The position numbers and the translations under genes are program-made. From Firmicutes bacterium UBA4882 (GTDB lineage: Bacteria; Bacillota; UBA4882), in contig DHDG01000008.1 of NCBI GenBank assembly GCA_002399265.1, positions 74,686 to 126,025 on the forward strand: a stretch of 51,340 bases of DNA. The letters are read 5' to 3'. Every line of letters starts with the position of its first letter. Within the stretch, counting starts at the first letter, position 1. The notes beneath the pieces are model-generated. The model made no database searches. It was not told the DNA's origin and saw nothing but the letters and a program-made list of their open reading frames with translations. This document shows positions 1-7,987 of this stretch, piece after piece.

Positions 1-1
1 G

Positions 2-290
2 CCGGGAACGGCATGGGCGCCGCCTTTCCAAGACCGCCGACTCTTCATCATCGCTCAGAAACTGATCAAAAAAAGAATGGAAAAAAGCTCGTCCTATACT
101 TGAATAATCCCAAAGATGGTATTATAATCAACAGCTGGCCACGTCGGGAGAGGTTACCGCGACAGAGCTTGAATTCGATCAGTTTCTGGCGGAGCTGCGG
201 GGACTTCTCCTTAAGTATAACCTGGAAGTCGCCGACGGGAGAAAAGTCAGAGACATTACCGTAATATCGGCACCGGCAGAAAAGGAGTGA
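2..290 (+). pseudogene. Unresolved coding remnants at the window edge
   Basis: Two short open stretches lie here in different frames. One runs 2-103 and ends in RRLFIIAQKLIKKRMEK..., the other runs 108-290 and ends in FDQFLAELRGLLLKYNLEVA... with no ATG, GTG or TTG start. Both have protein-like composition (amphipathic, charged), so this may be the frameshifted end of a gene that begins outside the window. No family is recognised. The second stretch overlaps the possible GTG start of the hydrolase that follows. Confidence 0.25.
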
Positions 291-1291
291 GTCAGACGAC
301 TCAGAGCGAAATGAAAAGAGGCAAAAGGATCATGGTAGTTTTAGCAATTATCTTGGGGACTATTATTTTTCTTAATTTAGCCGGGTTTGCCGTCAATAAA
401 ACTTTATTTGCCCACGAGCTCAACTCCGTTACTCCTTATGGAAAGATTGTTGATGTGAATGGACAAAAAATGCATGTCTATGCGATAGGCAATGGCAGCG
501 GCAGTGGCGACGGCAGCGACAATGGTATTGGCCGACAGACCATTGTCTTGTTGCCTGGCTTCGGAGTTGCCTTGCCCAGTGCGGACTTCGGTCCACTGAT
601 GCGGGAGCTTTCCCGAGAATATACCGTTGTCTGTGTGGAGTATTTCGGCATTGGCTTCAGCGGCCAGATGAAAACAGCGCGCACCAATGCAAACATTGTC
701 GAAGAGACCAGAACAGCCTTATCCCTGGCAGGGTTTAAGGCACCATATGTTTTGATGCCGCATTCTTTATCCGGCATTTACAGTGAATATTATGCTGCCA
801 AATATCCTGAAGAAGTGTCCGCTATTATTATGTTGGATACTACCTCTACGGCCAGGCAGGAAGGTAAAAACCCGCCGAGATTGGTATATGGAATTGCCAA
901 GCTGCAGCAAGAATGCGGTTTGACACGCCTGACATATCGCTTGATGCCTCCCGCCCAGAAAGAAGAAAATGGCTACACAGTTAAGGAAATTGGTGACTAC
1001 AGGCTGTTTGCCTATCATGTGCTTAACGATACCATGATTGATCAGTCGCTGCGCACGCTTGACAGCATCAACGAGGTAAGCGCGATGCCTTTTCCACAAG
1101 GAATTCCGGTCTTGAAGCTGATCTCCTCGCAGTCTCTGGAAAAGGTGGGTGCGGATTATCAGGAGAAACACCTTGCCAGATTGGGGTCGGCTGTTCAATC
1201 GCAGACTGTTGAAGGGTCCCATTTTATTTACCAGACTGGCGCGGCCGAGATTTTTGATCTGACTAAAGCATTCCTGGCAAAAATCCAATAA
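287..1291 (+). CDS. Membrane-anchored alpha/beta hydrolase
   Basis: Alpha/beta-hydrolase fold enzyme of unknown substrate, probably anchored outside the membrane. Counting from GTG 287, a single N-terminal membrane segment spans about residues 15-36. The fold begins with VLLPGFG (about 87-93). The nucleophile elbow is HSLSG with Ser160, a variant of the usual GHSxGG. The acid is probably in IMLDTTS (about 186) and the catalytic His in EGSHFIY near the C-terminus. A short Gly/Ser/Asp-rich insert (residues 69-82) precedes the first core strand. The start is uncertain: GTG 287 directly abuts AAGGAG, ATG 311 lacks a Shine-Dalgarno, and ATG 332 has AAGAGG 12 bases upstream. It is monocistronic, with a hairpin downstream. 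Confidence 0.85.
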   Translation: MSQTTQSEMKRGKRIMVVLAIILGTIIFLNLAGFAVNKTLFAHELNSVTPYGKIVDVNGQKMHVYAIGNGSGSGDGSDNGIGRQTIVLLPGFGVALPSADFGPLMRELSREYTVVCVEYFGIGFSGQMKTARTNANIVEETRTALSLAGFKAPYVLMPHSLSGIYSEYYAAKYPEEVSAIIMLDTTSTARQEGKNPPRLVYGIAKLQQECGLTRLTYRLMPPAQKEENGYTVKEIGDYRLFAYHVLNDTMIDQSLRTLDSINEVSAMPFPQGIPVLKLISSQSLEKVGADYQEKHLARLGSAVQSQTVEGSHFIYQTGAAEIFDLTKAFLAKIQ

Positions 1292-1348
1292 TGGGATTTG
1301 ATCTTGATTTTGTAGTAAAAATGTAGTATATTTGTAGAAAGATAAGTT

Positions 1349-1370
1349 GGGCTCCCACAAGGAGCCCTTT
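1349..1370 (+). terminator. Short rho-independent terminator
   Basis: GGGCTCC (1349-1355) pairs with GGAGCCC (1361-1367) over a five-base loop and is followed by only TTT. It lies between the hydrolase and the HTH gene. Confidence 0.5.
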
Positions 1371-1401
1371 ACGTCCCTGCGGCGGTGCGGCGGTGAGTTA
1401 A

Positions 1402-1674
1402 ATGCAGGTCGAAATACGGGGGGTCGAAGAACTAAGCTTTCGCGAACGCCAGGTCGTAGCCTTGAAAGAAACGGGGCTGTCGACCGAAGAGATCTGCCGC
1501 AAACTTCAAATCAGCGCTAGCACGGTTGCTAATCTTTATGGTAGGGCACGTCGTAAGGGATATCAGGTAGTCATCATTTTGCCTGGCACTGCACTGATTC
1601 CACCCGAAGATGAAGACGCGGATGCGGAGCCGGGGGTAGGGGAGGCGATGCCGGATGAGCATGCAGGAACATAA
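1402..1674 (+). CDS. Small LuxR/sigma-region-4-like HTH protein
   Basis: A 90-residue protein with one helix-turn-helix at about residues 10-50 (LSFRERQVVALKETGLSTEE, then ICRKLQISASTVANLYGRAR), of the LuxR / sigma-70 region 4 type. The tail is acidic and low in complexity. No sensor or polymerase-binding domain is visible, so it is a DNA-binding module of unknown target. The 3' end overlaps the start of divIC by 20 bases, which suggests translational coupling. Upstream of ATG 1402 there is only a weak GGTGAG site. HTH proteins are not part of the Bacillus yabQ-divIC cluster, so its role here is open. Confidence 0.7.
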   Translation: MQVEIRGVEELSFRERQVVALKETGLSTEEICRKLQISASTVANLYGRARRKGYQVVIILPGTALIPPEDEDADAEPGVGEAMPDEHAGT

Positions 1675-2083
1675 TGTATACCCGTTTCCGGTACGAGCTC
1701 AACGCGCAAAGCATGAGCCGGATAAGCCTCGCGTCAAAGTGAAAAGAAGACTGCGTTTCAGACCGAAAGCGGAATTGTTCTATATTGTCCCCATCGTGAT
1801 TATGGCTTCGCTGGCTTTTAATCTGATCAGCGTTGTCAGTGTCAGAATCAGTCAGACAAAATACGCGCGGCAGCTCGCGTTGGAGATTGCCAAACTGAAA
1901 GAATACAACGCCGAGCTGGATGATGAAGTAGCCTGGCGCGGCACTCTTGATTATGTGGAACAGGAAGCCAGGAAGTTCGGGATGGCTAAACCTGACGAAG
2001 TCAAATACCAGTTTACGGTTCCAGGCGCAGAAGGGGACGCCGGACCAGCCAAACGTGTTCAATCGCCCGAAATTGGCTATTGA
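1655..2083 (+). CDS. divIC: Septum formation initiator DivIC/FtsB family protein
   Basis: Bitopic division protein that acts with FtsL and DivIB/FtsQ at the septum. From ATG 1655 (ATG 1661 also possible) there is a basic cytoplasmic tail (1-40), one membrane helix (about 42-63), a coiled coil (66-93) and the family C-terminal block VEQEARKFGMAKPDEV (101-116). The length of 142 is normal for the family. GGGGAGG about 11 bases upstream lies inside the preceding HTH gene. Its position, shortly before an S1-domain gene and tRNA-Met, matches the Bacillus divIC-yabR locus, although here a large glycosidase-like gene separates the two. Confidence 0.85.
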   Translation: MSMQEHNVYPFPVRAQRAKHEPDKPRVKVKRRLRFRPKAELFYIVPIVIMASLAFNLISVVSVRISQTKYARQLALEIAKLKEYNAELDDEVAWRGTLDYVEQEARKFGMAKPDEVKYQFTVPGAEGDAGPAKRVQSPEIGY

Positions 2084-2101
2084 GTTTTGATTCAAATGAT
2101 G

Positions 2102-2131
2102 AACCGCTGTCATGAAGTGCAGCGGTTTTTT
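2102..2131 (+). terminator. Rho-independent terminator after divIC
   Basis: AACCGCTG (2102-2109) and CAGCGGTT (2120-2127) form an eight-base-pair stem that runs into a T tract (2126-2131). Confidence 0.85.
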
Positions 2132-2177
2132 GTATCTGCGGGCATAATAATCCCATAACGGCAAAAGGAGGAAGACC

Positions 2178-4721
2178 ATGGCACGTTGGGTTGATGTGCG
2201 GGGCGTGATCAGTAGCCTTTTCAATTTGCGGATCCGGATGCCGCAGCTGTGGCTGCCGGCGGTACTGCCACGCGGCATGCGCTATGTGCGCCAAATTGGG
2301 AGCGGGTATCATAATGCTTGCTTTTTAGAGCGCTGTGCTGATTGGGTGCTGCCTTATTGGGCGGGCCGACAGGAGTGCCCTGCCGATGAGGCCTTTATTC
2401 CCCGGGCACAATCCGGACTGGCCTATAATCAGACCAACCGTAATTGGACGGTGGTGGGGCCTGCACCGGGCTCGGGAATGACCGGTGCGGGTAGCATTCA
2501 TAGGGGGCGCGGATGGCCTGGGGCGACCGTTGATCCGCGCGGGATGATCACGCCCTTTCGGGGCGGTTGGTCACTGGATTTTTGGCTTGATATCGACGGG
2601 GAGCTATATACGCCAATGCAGGCGCAGTCGCTGCGACAGCATTTGGGACACTCTGTGCCGGAAGTTCATACGGTCTGGCAGGCCGGTCCGGTGAATGTGC
2701 GGACAGCTGTAGTTGCGTTTAAAACGGGTACATTCCCCTGGTTGGGCTGCTCGATCACGCTGACGCCTAATCTGGAGGAGACAGGGAAGGAAGCCAGGGC
2801 GAAGGCTGAGTCGGGAGACGGGGCAGAGACCAGGGCGAAAGTAATGAACGCGGTGCGCCTACTCTTGGTAATCCGGCCATATAACCCGGAAGGCTTCGCA
2901 CCCCTGAAATCAGTGAAGTATTCGATGGATGGCCTTATGATTAATGGCCGACTGGCCTTGCTTGCCACGGAATTTCCGGACCGGGTGCTCTGTACGGATG
3001 GTACCAGGGGAGACGGAGTGCATTTGATCGATGGGCCAAAGCTCTATGCCGCTGAGAGTGCTAAGGGGCTGGCTCATGCGGTGGCGGCGTTTACGGTTGA
3101 CCTCGGCGGATCGGACAGCGACCAAGCGGGAGCGGTGCCGGCACTGGCGCTGGCACTGGCTCAGGCATCGGTTCAGGTGCAGGCACCGGCGCTGGGGCAG
3201 GGGCAGCCGCAGTCGCCATTGCAGTCGCCATTGCAGTCGCCATTGCACTCACAAGCCCATTCTCTGGAGTTCTTTGTGCCTCTGGGACGAATAGAAAAGG
3301 GTTTTCGGCCAACCCCCGTATCCAGACAGGTGTTTCTGTCGGATTTGCGCCATGAGTGGCAGGAACAGCGTTCGACAGCCATGCGGGTGACGCTGCCGGA
3401 GCAGCGGCTCAACGAGGCGGTGCAGGCTAACCTGGCTTATGCGCTGACCTTCGCGGAGCGCAAGGCGGGAGGCGGCGGGATCACTAAGGGCGGTGGCGGG
3501 AGCGGTAGTGGCGGTGGCGGTGGCAACGGCGACGGCGGCAGGACAACCGGCACCATCTGTGGCGAGCAGCCGCTAGGGGAGCAATCGGCTGAACGAGCCA
3601 TCTTGGCAGCAGCACTGGATGGGTGGGGGCTACACCAGGCAGCTGGGAGAGTAATCGAGCAAATGCTTGGAATCGACCACACGCGCCCCAGCAGGATTGT
3701 GCGCGGCAGTCTTGCTCGAGTGGAGCAAGCGATCTGGGCACTGCAGAAACATAGTATGCTCGTCATCAATGATGCCATGCTCAAGAACGCGTATGATCAT
3801 ATCGCAGTATTCTTTTCAGCGTTGCGGCGCTTTGGAGTCTCCAACAACGGGAAATCCGGCAGTGGAAGAGGAGTGTTGCGGCTGCGTAGATTATGGAATG
3901 CGGCGGCTTTGCGGGACGCGTCTTTACTCGCACAGCGCTATGGAAAGAAGGAGACCGCGGATGGTCTGCGGCAAGCCTATGCAGAGGTGCATGCCAGCAT
4001 TGCTAAAGACATTTTGCGAGCCGGACAGGCTCCTGATCCGGTTACAGATTTAATGGCGATTGATCCTTTAGGATTAATCGCGCCTGATGCCGGGGCGGAT
4101 GCCGGGCTAATAGATGGTTTACTCAAGAATGTTGCGGGGCTGGGGATGGGGCTGGACGCGCAAGGCCAAGCGCTTTGCTATAACCCGCGGATGTCCGGTT
4201 ATGATCTGGCTGCGGAATTCCTGATTATACAATGCTTAATCATGATGCAGGATCACCAGGCGTACGCCAGTCTGGACCGAATTCTGACGATGGCGCTGTC
4301 AACTTATGCCTGGCCGTGCGCGGTACATCCGCGTACCGGCGGGGGATCGTTCGGGGAAGGCCATGATCCGCTGGTAACGGCGTTGTTTCTACGGGTGATC
4401 AGAAGCATATTAATTCGGGAGGAAAACGACGCGCTGGTTCTGGGAGCAGCGTTTCCCACACATTGGTATGAGCCGGGGACGGTCATAACAGTAGATAATG
4501 CTCCTTCCAGCTTTGGCACCATTAGCTATCGCATTGAAGCTGGCGAACAGCGGGTTGAATTGCAGTTGGAAGGCGATTACAGGTTTCCACCGCAAAGTGT
4601 GCGCTGGAATGTACCGTTTGCCATCAAATCCGCCTTGGTTAATGATCGGAAAGCGCTGCATCGCGAGCATACGATCCTCCTTTTGCCGCAAACAAGGAAG
4701 GTAGTTCTGAGTAGAGAATAA
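2178..4721 (+). CDS. Six-hairpin glycosidase-like protein with low-complexity inserts
   Basis: An 847-residue protein with no signal peptide. The N-terminal ~300 residues look like the beta-sandwich of GH94/GH15-type enzymes (GGWSLDFWLDIDGELYTP). The C-terminal half is helical and resembles an (alpha/alpha)6 barrel: LDGWGLHQAA, SMLVINDAMLKNAYDHI, and near the end HPRTGGGSFGEGHDPLV, the spot where related proteins carry a conserved GDGH-type motif. I cannot identify the catalytic acids or substrate. Two inserts interrupt the fold: an Ala/Gln/Pro stretch with SPLQ repeats (nt 3126-3255) and a Gly-rich stretch (nt 3463-3549). AGGAGG at 2166-2171 supports ATG 2178. It sits alone between terminator-like hairpins and splits the usual divIC-yabR pair. 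Confidence 0.65.
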   Translation: MARWVDVRGVISSLFNLRIRMPQLWLPAVLPRGMRYVRQIGSGYHNACFLERCADWVLPYWAGRQECPADEAFIPRAQSGLAYNQTNRNWTVVGPAPGSGMTGAGSIHRGRGWPGATVDPRGMITPFRGGWSLDFWLDIDGELYTPMQAQSLRQHLGHSVPEVHTVWQAGPVNVRTAVVAFKTGTFPWLGCSITLTPNLEETGKEARAKAESGDGAETRAKVMNAVRLLLVIRPYNPEGFAPLKSVKYSMDGLMINGRLALLATEFPDRVLCTDGTRGDGVHLIDGPKLYAAESAKGLAHAVAAFTVDLGGSDSDQAGAVPALALALAQASVQVQAPALGQGQPQSPLQSPLQSPLHSQAHSLEFFVPLGRIEKGFRPTPVSRQVFLSDLRHEWQEQRSTAMRVTLPEQRLNEAVQANLAYALTFAERKAGGGGITKGGGGSGSGGGGGNGDGGRTTGTICGEQPLGEQSAERAILAAALDGWGLHQAAGRVIEQMLGIDHTRPSRIVRGSLARVEQAIWALQKHSMLVINDAMLKNAYDHIAVFFSALRRFGVSNNGKSGSGRGVLRLRRLWNAAALRDASLLAQRYGKKETADGLRQAYAEVHASIAKDILRAGQAPDPVTDLMAIDPLGLIAPDAGADAGLIDGLLKNVAGLGMGLDAQGQALCYNPRMSGYDLAAEFLIIQCLIMMQDHQAYASLDRILTMALSTYAWPCAVHPRTGGGSFGEGHDPLVTALFLRVIRSILIREENDALVLGAAFPTHWYEPGTVITVDNAPSSFGTISYRIEAGEQRVELQLEGDYRFPPQSVRWNVPFAIKSALVNDRKALHREHTILLLPQTRKVVLSRE
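3210..3245 (+). repeat. Three tandem 12-bp repeats inside the glycosidase-like gene
   Basis: The unit CAGTCGCCATTG occurs three times without interruption (3210-3221, 3222-3233, 3234-3245) and encodes the SPLQ repeat in frame. It lies in a longer degenerate CTGGCA/CAGGCA-rich stretch. Replication slippage is a likely origin. Confidence 0.9.
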
Positions 4722-4728
4722 TGCAAAT

Positions 4729-4756
4729 GAAAGCACGGCCGGTTTTTGGTGCTTTC
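4729..4756 (+). terminator. Hairpin after the glycosidase-like gene
   Basis: GAAAGCAC (4729-4736) and GTGCTTTC (4749-4756) form a perfect stem around a T-rich loop. No T tract follows, so terminator function is uncertain. Confidence 0.4.
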
Positions 4757-4790
4757 AGGTGATGCACTGAAGTAATAACGCATTGTTGAC

Positions 4791-4819
4791 TTGACACACA
4801 CTTTAACTGCAAGTATAAT
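4791..4819 (+). promoter_or_regulatory. Consensus sigma-A promoter of the S1-domain gene
   Basis: TTGACA (4791-4796), 17-base spacer, TATAAT (4814-4819): both hexamers match the housekeeping consensus exactly. The S1-domain gene starts 64 bases after the -10. Confidence 0.9.
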
Positions 4820-4882
4820 AGATTAAGATATAAGCTCCTAGAGCTTATTGCGAAAGTCAAAAAGGGGAGGAATACTTCCGGC

Positions 4883-5293
4883 ATGTCGGCCATAGAGGTT
4901 GGCGGAGTCATTGAGGGCAAAATCACAGGTATCACGAATTTTGGCGCTTTTATTTTATTGTCCAACGGACAGACTGGTCTGGTTCACATTTCAGAAGTCG
5001 CTGATGAGTATGTCAAAGACATAAAAGACTTTCTGAAATTGAATGACACAGTCAAAGTGCGCGTCCTTTCTATTGATAAGGGTCGCGTCGGATTATCAAT
5101 CCGGCAGGCACAGGAACAGCGCCCGCGACCGGAGCGTAATGTTCGTCCGAGACAGTCCTTTGACGACAAACTCAGTCGTTTCTTGAAGGAAAGCGATGAA
5201 CGCCAAGGCGAAATTAAAAAGAGCACCGATGCCAAACGTGGCGGCCGTGGTGGCGGTCCACGGGCTAGAGGTGCAAAAGCCGAAGGATTCTAA
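4883..5293 (+). CDS. yabR: S1 RNA-binding domain protein (YabR family)
   Basis: RNA-binding protein with one S1 OB-fold at about residues 1-70 (GGVIEGKITGITNFGAFILL, VHISEVA, VKVRVLSID, GRVGLSIRQA). A basic, Arg/Gly-rich tail follows, ending GGRGGGPRARGAKAEGF, as in other YabR/general stress protein 13 relatives. The length of 136 is typical. GGGGAGG lies about 13 bases before ATG 4883, a slightly long spacing. It is driven by its own consensus promoter and followed by tRNA-Met, as in Bacillus. Exact cellular role is not established; ribosome or mRNA association is inferred from the domain. Confidence 0.9.
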   Translation: MSAIEVGGVIEGKITGITNFGAFILLSNGQTGLVHISEVADEYVKDIKDFLKLNDTVKVRVLSIDKGRVGLSIRQAQEQRPRPERNVRPRQSFDDKLSRFLKESDERQGEIKKSTDAKRGGRGGGPRARGAKAEGF

Positions 5294-5325
5294 GCCTTTA
5301 GAGTAGAGGTTGATTATGGCTTTAA

Positions 5326-5351
5326 GGCTTCCGGATGGTAATCCGGAAGCC
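5326..5351 (+). terminator. Hairpin after yabR
   Basis: GGCTTCCGGAT (5326-5336) and ATCCGGAAGCC (5341-5351) form a perfect 11-bp stem with loop GGTA, followed by the weak tract ATTTCG. Probable terminator or transcript-stabilising stem. Confidence 0.6.
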
Positions 5352-5399
5352 ATTTCGTTGCGGATGTGCCCGCCCAAAGACCAGCGGGGATTAATTGGA

Positions 5400-5478
5400 G
5401 GAACTTTGGGGACGGTTCTAAAAGTTCCAAATGGAATTAAATGCAAAATGGAACTTTTAGAACCGTCCCCAAAGTTCC
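5400..5478. repeat. REPIN-like inverted pair of palindromes
   Basis: Two perfect 30-base arms (5400-5429 and 5449-5478) face each other across a 19-base centre. Each arm is itself a small hairpin, GGAACTTT ... AAAGTTCC around a GGGGACGGTTC core. Two inverted REP-type hairpins make the layout of a REPIN, the non-autonomous element mobilised by REP-associated Y1 (IS200-like) transposases. No transposase gene is present in this window. Confidence 0.75.
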
Positions 5479-5550
5479 CCCTTCCGATCAGGCGATTAGG
5501 AGATCAAACAGCAGATCAAACAATTGGCAAGGCTGTTATTGAAAAACCAG

Positions 5551-5580
5551 TTGACGCTCCGTCCCTGAATGTACTATAAT
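5551..5580 (+). promoter_or_regulatory. Promoter of the tRNA pair
   Basis: TTGACG (5551-5556), 18-base spacer, TATAAT (5575-5580), 45 bases before the first tRNA. Confidence 0.8.
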
Positions 5581-5625
5581 TATTTGTGCGGCTAGTTTCA
5601 TGTCGTGCTCTTTGAAAAACCATTT

Positions 5626-5702
5626 GGCGGCGTAGCTCAGTTGGCTAGAGCATACGGTTCATACCCGTAGTGTCACTGGTTCAAATCCAGTCGCCGCCAC
5701 CA
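5626..5702 (+). tRNA. tRNA-Met(CAT), elongator type
   Basis: 77 bases with CCA encoded. The acceptor GGCGGCG pairs with CGCCGCC. The anticodon stem TACGG/CCGTA encloses TTCATAC with anticodon CAT. The first acceptor pair is intact and the anticodon stem lacks the three G-C pairs of initiator tRNA, so it is elongator Met. A lysidine-modified tRNA-Ile cannot be fully excluded, but the yabR-tRNA-Met order known from Bacillus supports Met. Confidence 0.93.
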
Positions 5703-5720
5703 TATTTGCTAAGTTTGCGT

Positions 5721-5796
<76 letters not shown>

Positions 5797-5801
5797 ATTT
5801 T

Positions 5802-5830
5802 AAAAGCCGCCCTGTCTAGGGCGGCTTTTT
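5802..5830 (+). terminator. Terminator of the tRNA operon
   Basis: AAAAGCCGCCCT (5802-5813) pairs with AGGGCGGCTTTT (5818-5829) over loop GTCT, ending in five T. Confidence 0.95.
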
Positions 5831-5962
5831 GCACGGAAGAATATAATTTCGCGAGCTCATCCATGATCCCCAGGGTGCGGACGAACCATATAGCATGCCT
5901 TCTTGGTATATTGATTTTCATTAAAACCAATATTTAAAGGAAGAAACCTTTTTCTGCAGAAG

Positions 5963-5975
5963 TTACTGTCAGTAA
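5963..5975. promoter_or_regulatory. Palindrome upstream of the SecB-like cassette
   Basis: TTACTG-T-CAGTAA is a perfect 13-base palindrome 86 bases before the first gene of the AT-rich cassette, next to an ATTATATATAAG stretch that could hold a -10. Possible operator. No clear -35 was found. Confidence 0.35.
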
Positions 5976-6061
5976 TCATTATATATAAGTGTCATTATTA
6001 ACCAAGTGCACGAATAAAAATGCCTTCTGGGGAGAGAATTCCCTTTACGGAGGTGTTTTGA

Positions 6062-6589
6062 ATGCATTTATACATCACTTGGATAAGAGATTCTTGGGAG
6101 GTAAAAAAAGTGCATTGCTCTAATGTGTTCATTGACAATTTATCGCTAGAATATTATTCATCCCAAAGAAAATCAATTCAGTTTTTATCCGACTACATTA
6201 ATGATCTTTTTCGAGAGATTAAGTCGTTTGATCTTTCTGAGGACATCTTTGATAATGTTGTTTGGACTGAAAATTGGTTTAAAGAGATAGGCGTTCCAAA
6301 AATCAAACAGTGTGGAATATTATATTTGTTTGGTTCAACAGAAAAGCGAGAAGCTATTGATAACTCAATTAAAGCCTTTGAATATTTAGTTAATGATGTT
6401 AGGGCTAGAGAAGAAGAAATAGAACAAAAAGTATTGGTTTTATTGGATTTCATCTATGATGCCCCTTTTACAATCGAAAGTGGATGCAATAGCTTAGAGT
6501 TAAGTAAAGACTTAGTTGTATCTCTTGGAGAGTTCATGAAAACACAGGTGCCACAAGAAGTAATCGATATAGAAGTATATGCAGCATAG
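6062..6589 (+). CDS. Unknown protein, first gene of SecB-like cassette
   Basis: A 175-residue, AT-rich, acidic protein with no family recognised. It has no signal peptide, membrane segment or Cys-rich motif. A likely alpha-helical stretch with a charged run (VNDVRAREEEIEQKVLVLLD) lies at about residues 120-140. GGAGGTG lies 7 bases before ATG 6062. It ends 12 bases before the likely start of the SecB-like gene, so the two are probably co-transcribed. By position it could be the protein guarded by the chaperone (antitoxin-like) or an accessory factor; this is inference only. Confidence 0.65.
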   Translation: MHLYITWIRDSWEVKKVHCSNVFIDNLSLEYYSSQRKSIQFLSDYINDLFREIKSFDLSEDIFDNVVWTENWFKEIGVPKIKQCGILYLFGSTEKREAIDNSIKAFEYLVNDVRAREEEIEQKVLVLLDFIYDAPFTIESGCNSLELSKDLVVSLGEFMKTQVPQEVIDIEVYAA

Positions 6590-6601
6590 GGGTGATTGAC
6601 T

Positions 6602-7039
6602 TTGGACTATAGGAACCAATATGTCGAGTTTATTAAAAATGTTGAGATAGATGACATTTTCCTTTTAGAATTAAAAACAAAAAGAATGCTAGAAGATATA
6701 GTTGGTTTGACTACTGATACTAACATAAAGGTTAATACTTCGATAGTGGGCAGGTCGAAGGAACAGTTGGCGGTAGCACTTTCTTTGGATATTTGCGCTA
6801 ACCTTAAAAAAGAAGAAAACCAAGAACCCTGCTTCACCTGTAATGCCACTTTTATTGCAAAGTATAAGTTTATAAATCGGATTGAACTTGATGATTCTGT
6901 AGAAAAGGAGATTATTGATGAATTTGTTCGAAGAAATGTTCCAATTAACGTATGGCCATATTGTCGCGAATTAGTTGCTTCAACATCGTTAAAAATGTCC
7001 TTACCCGCTTTTATATTGCCAATTGTTAAGGTTATTTAG
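6602..7039 (+). CDS. SecB-like chaperone
   Basis: About 145 residues with SecB-type features: N-terminal strands (VEFIKNVEIDDIFLLELKTK), central CNATFIAKYKF, and the characteristic C-terminal block INVWPYCRELVASTSLKMSL followed by PAFILPIV, which matches the WPYAR-(E)-L...PPL...P pattern of SecB helix 1 and hydrophobic groove. Solitary SecB-like proteins in Gram-positives are typically not for general export but serve toxin-antitoxin-chaperone (TAC) modules. Start choice: TTG 6602 sits 7 bases after AGGGGTG, whereas TTG 6596 is too close. It lies between an unknown gene and a nuclease-like gene, with gaps of 12 and 11 bases. Confidence 0.7.
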   Translation: MDYRNQYVEFIKNVEIDDIFLLELKTKRMLEDIVGLTTDTNIKVNTSIVGRSKEQLAVALSLDICANLKKEENQEPCFTCNATFIAKYKFINRIELDDSVEKEIIDEFVRRNVPINVWPYCRELVASTSLKMSLPAFILPIVKVI

Positions 7040-7050
7040 GGGTTGAAGTA

Positions 7051-7722
7051 ATGAACGAAGCATCGCTTTCTTATTGTGCGAAAGCAGCACGGAGATATCG
7101 GGAAGCAAGCGATTTGGTTGATTTTATTCTAAATAACCCTGAATATTCAACAGGAGTATTTCAGATATTGTTTGCTTTTGTAGAGCCTCAACAGTACTCG
7201 GAAGCAAAGCTAAGATCGTCCTTTGCATATAGGTTTGGGCCAAAACTGGAATTGGGCAGTATTTTGCCGGACTTAATGAGAGCATTTTATAACACTTCAA
7301 AAGAAGATCTAAGCAATAGACGAGGTTCTTTCTTGGAAGAACTGATAGAAAGGGTTGGCCCAGTTACTAGCAAGCCGTTCCTTAATAAGTGGCTCGAATG
7401 CAATATATTTTATCAGAAAAGATTAATATGGGACTTAGAGTATGACTTCGATGTCTTATTTGAGTTTTCTCCTACAGATATTGAAGCGCATGAGTGTAAA
7501 GCCAATCTCGTCAATTATCTAAGGGGAAATGAATCGCAAGGCAAAATTGAGTTTATGGCAAACGTAGTACAATTCTATAAGGATAATGGATGGCAGTGTG
7601 TCGCATACGTTCCGACGTTATGCCTGAATCCGTTTCCGCAATTTACGAGGTTGTTAGAAAACGCGGGGTTGACTGTATTGTTACGTGATAAACTTTCCGC
7701 ATTAGTAGCTGAGACCGCCTAA
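7051..7722 (+). CDS. Putative PD-(D/E)XK nuclease-like protein
   Basis: 223 residues of no named family, but with an arrangement of conserved-type residues matching PD-(D/E)XK nucleases: helix RGSFLEELIERVG with Glu96/97, strand YDFDVLFEF with Asp132/134, then IEAHECKANL with Glu148-x-Lys150. The N-terminal 90 residues are helical, with no membrane segment. GGGGTTGAAG precedes ATG 7051. It is the last gene of the cassette and would be the natural effector (toxin or restriction nuclease) if this is a chaperone-controlled module. The nuclease call is from motif spacing only and has not been tested against a profile. Confidence 0.55.
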   Translation: MNEASLSYCAKAARRYREASDLVDFILNNPEYSTGVFQILFAFVEPQQYSEAKLRSSFAYRFGPKLELGSILPDLMRAFYNTSKEDLSNRRGSFLEELIERVGPVTSKPFLNKWLECNIFYQKRLIWDLEYDFDVLFEFSPTDIEAHECKANLVNYLRGNESQGKIEFMANVVQFYKDNGWQCVAYVPTLCLNPFPQFTRLLENAGLTVLLRDKLSALVAETA

Positions 7723-7987
7723 TTATTCTTTCGTATCATCCGGTAAGTAATACAGAAATAACACAAGAAACTTTTGATGTAACAATGCATTTGTGCTGAG
7801 AAATAAAAGAGAACAAATCCAAAGAAAAAGAATTGGCATCCCGAAAGAGGTGCCATTTTGGTATATATAAGTGTGTAAAATAACTTGTGCTTTTGGCCGT
7901 TCCATAATAGGAAAAGGAAAGGCGGATGCGCACATGATCAAGAATGATAAGGTGTGTGCAAAATGTCCTATGAGCGTTCATTAAGGG

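Noticed and set aside
767..1360. 197-residue open frame antisense to the hydrolase
   Set aside because: It is a shadow of a well-supported hydrolase frame, with no RBS and no family signal.
2910..3784. Several overlapping Arg/Pro/Cys-rich open frames
   Set aside because: They are by-products of the GC-rich repeats inside the glycosidase-like gene.
7723..7987. 72- and 81-residue minus-strand frames in the gap
   Set aside because: No RBS, overlapping frames, and the hydrophobic composition is typical of AT-rich noncoding DNA.
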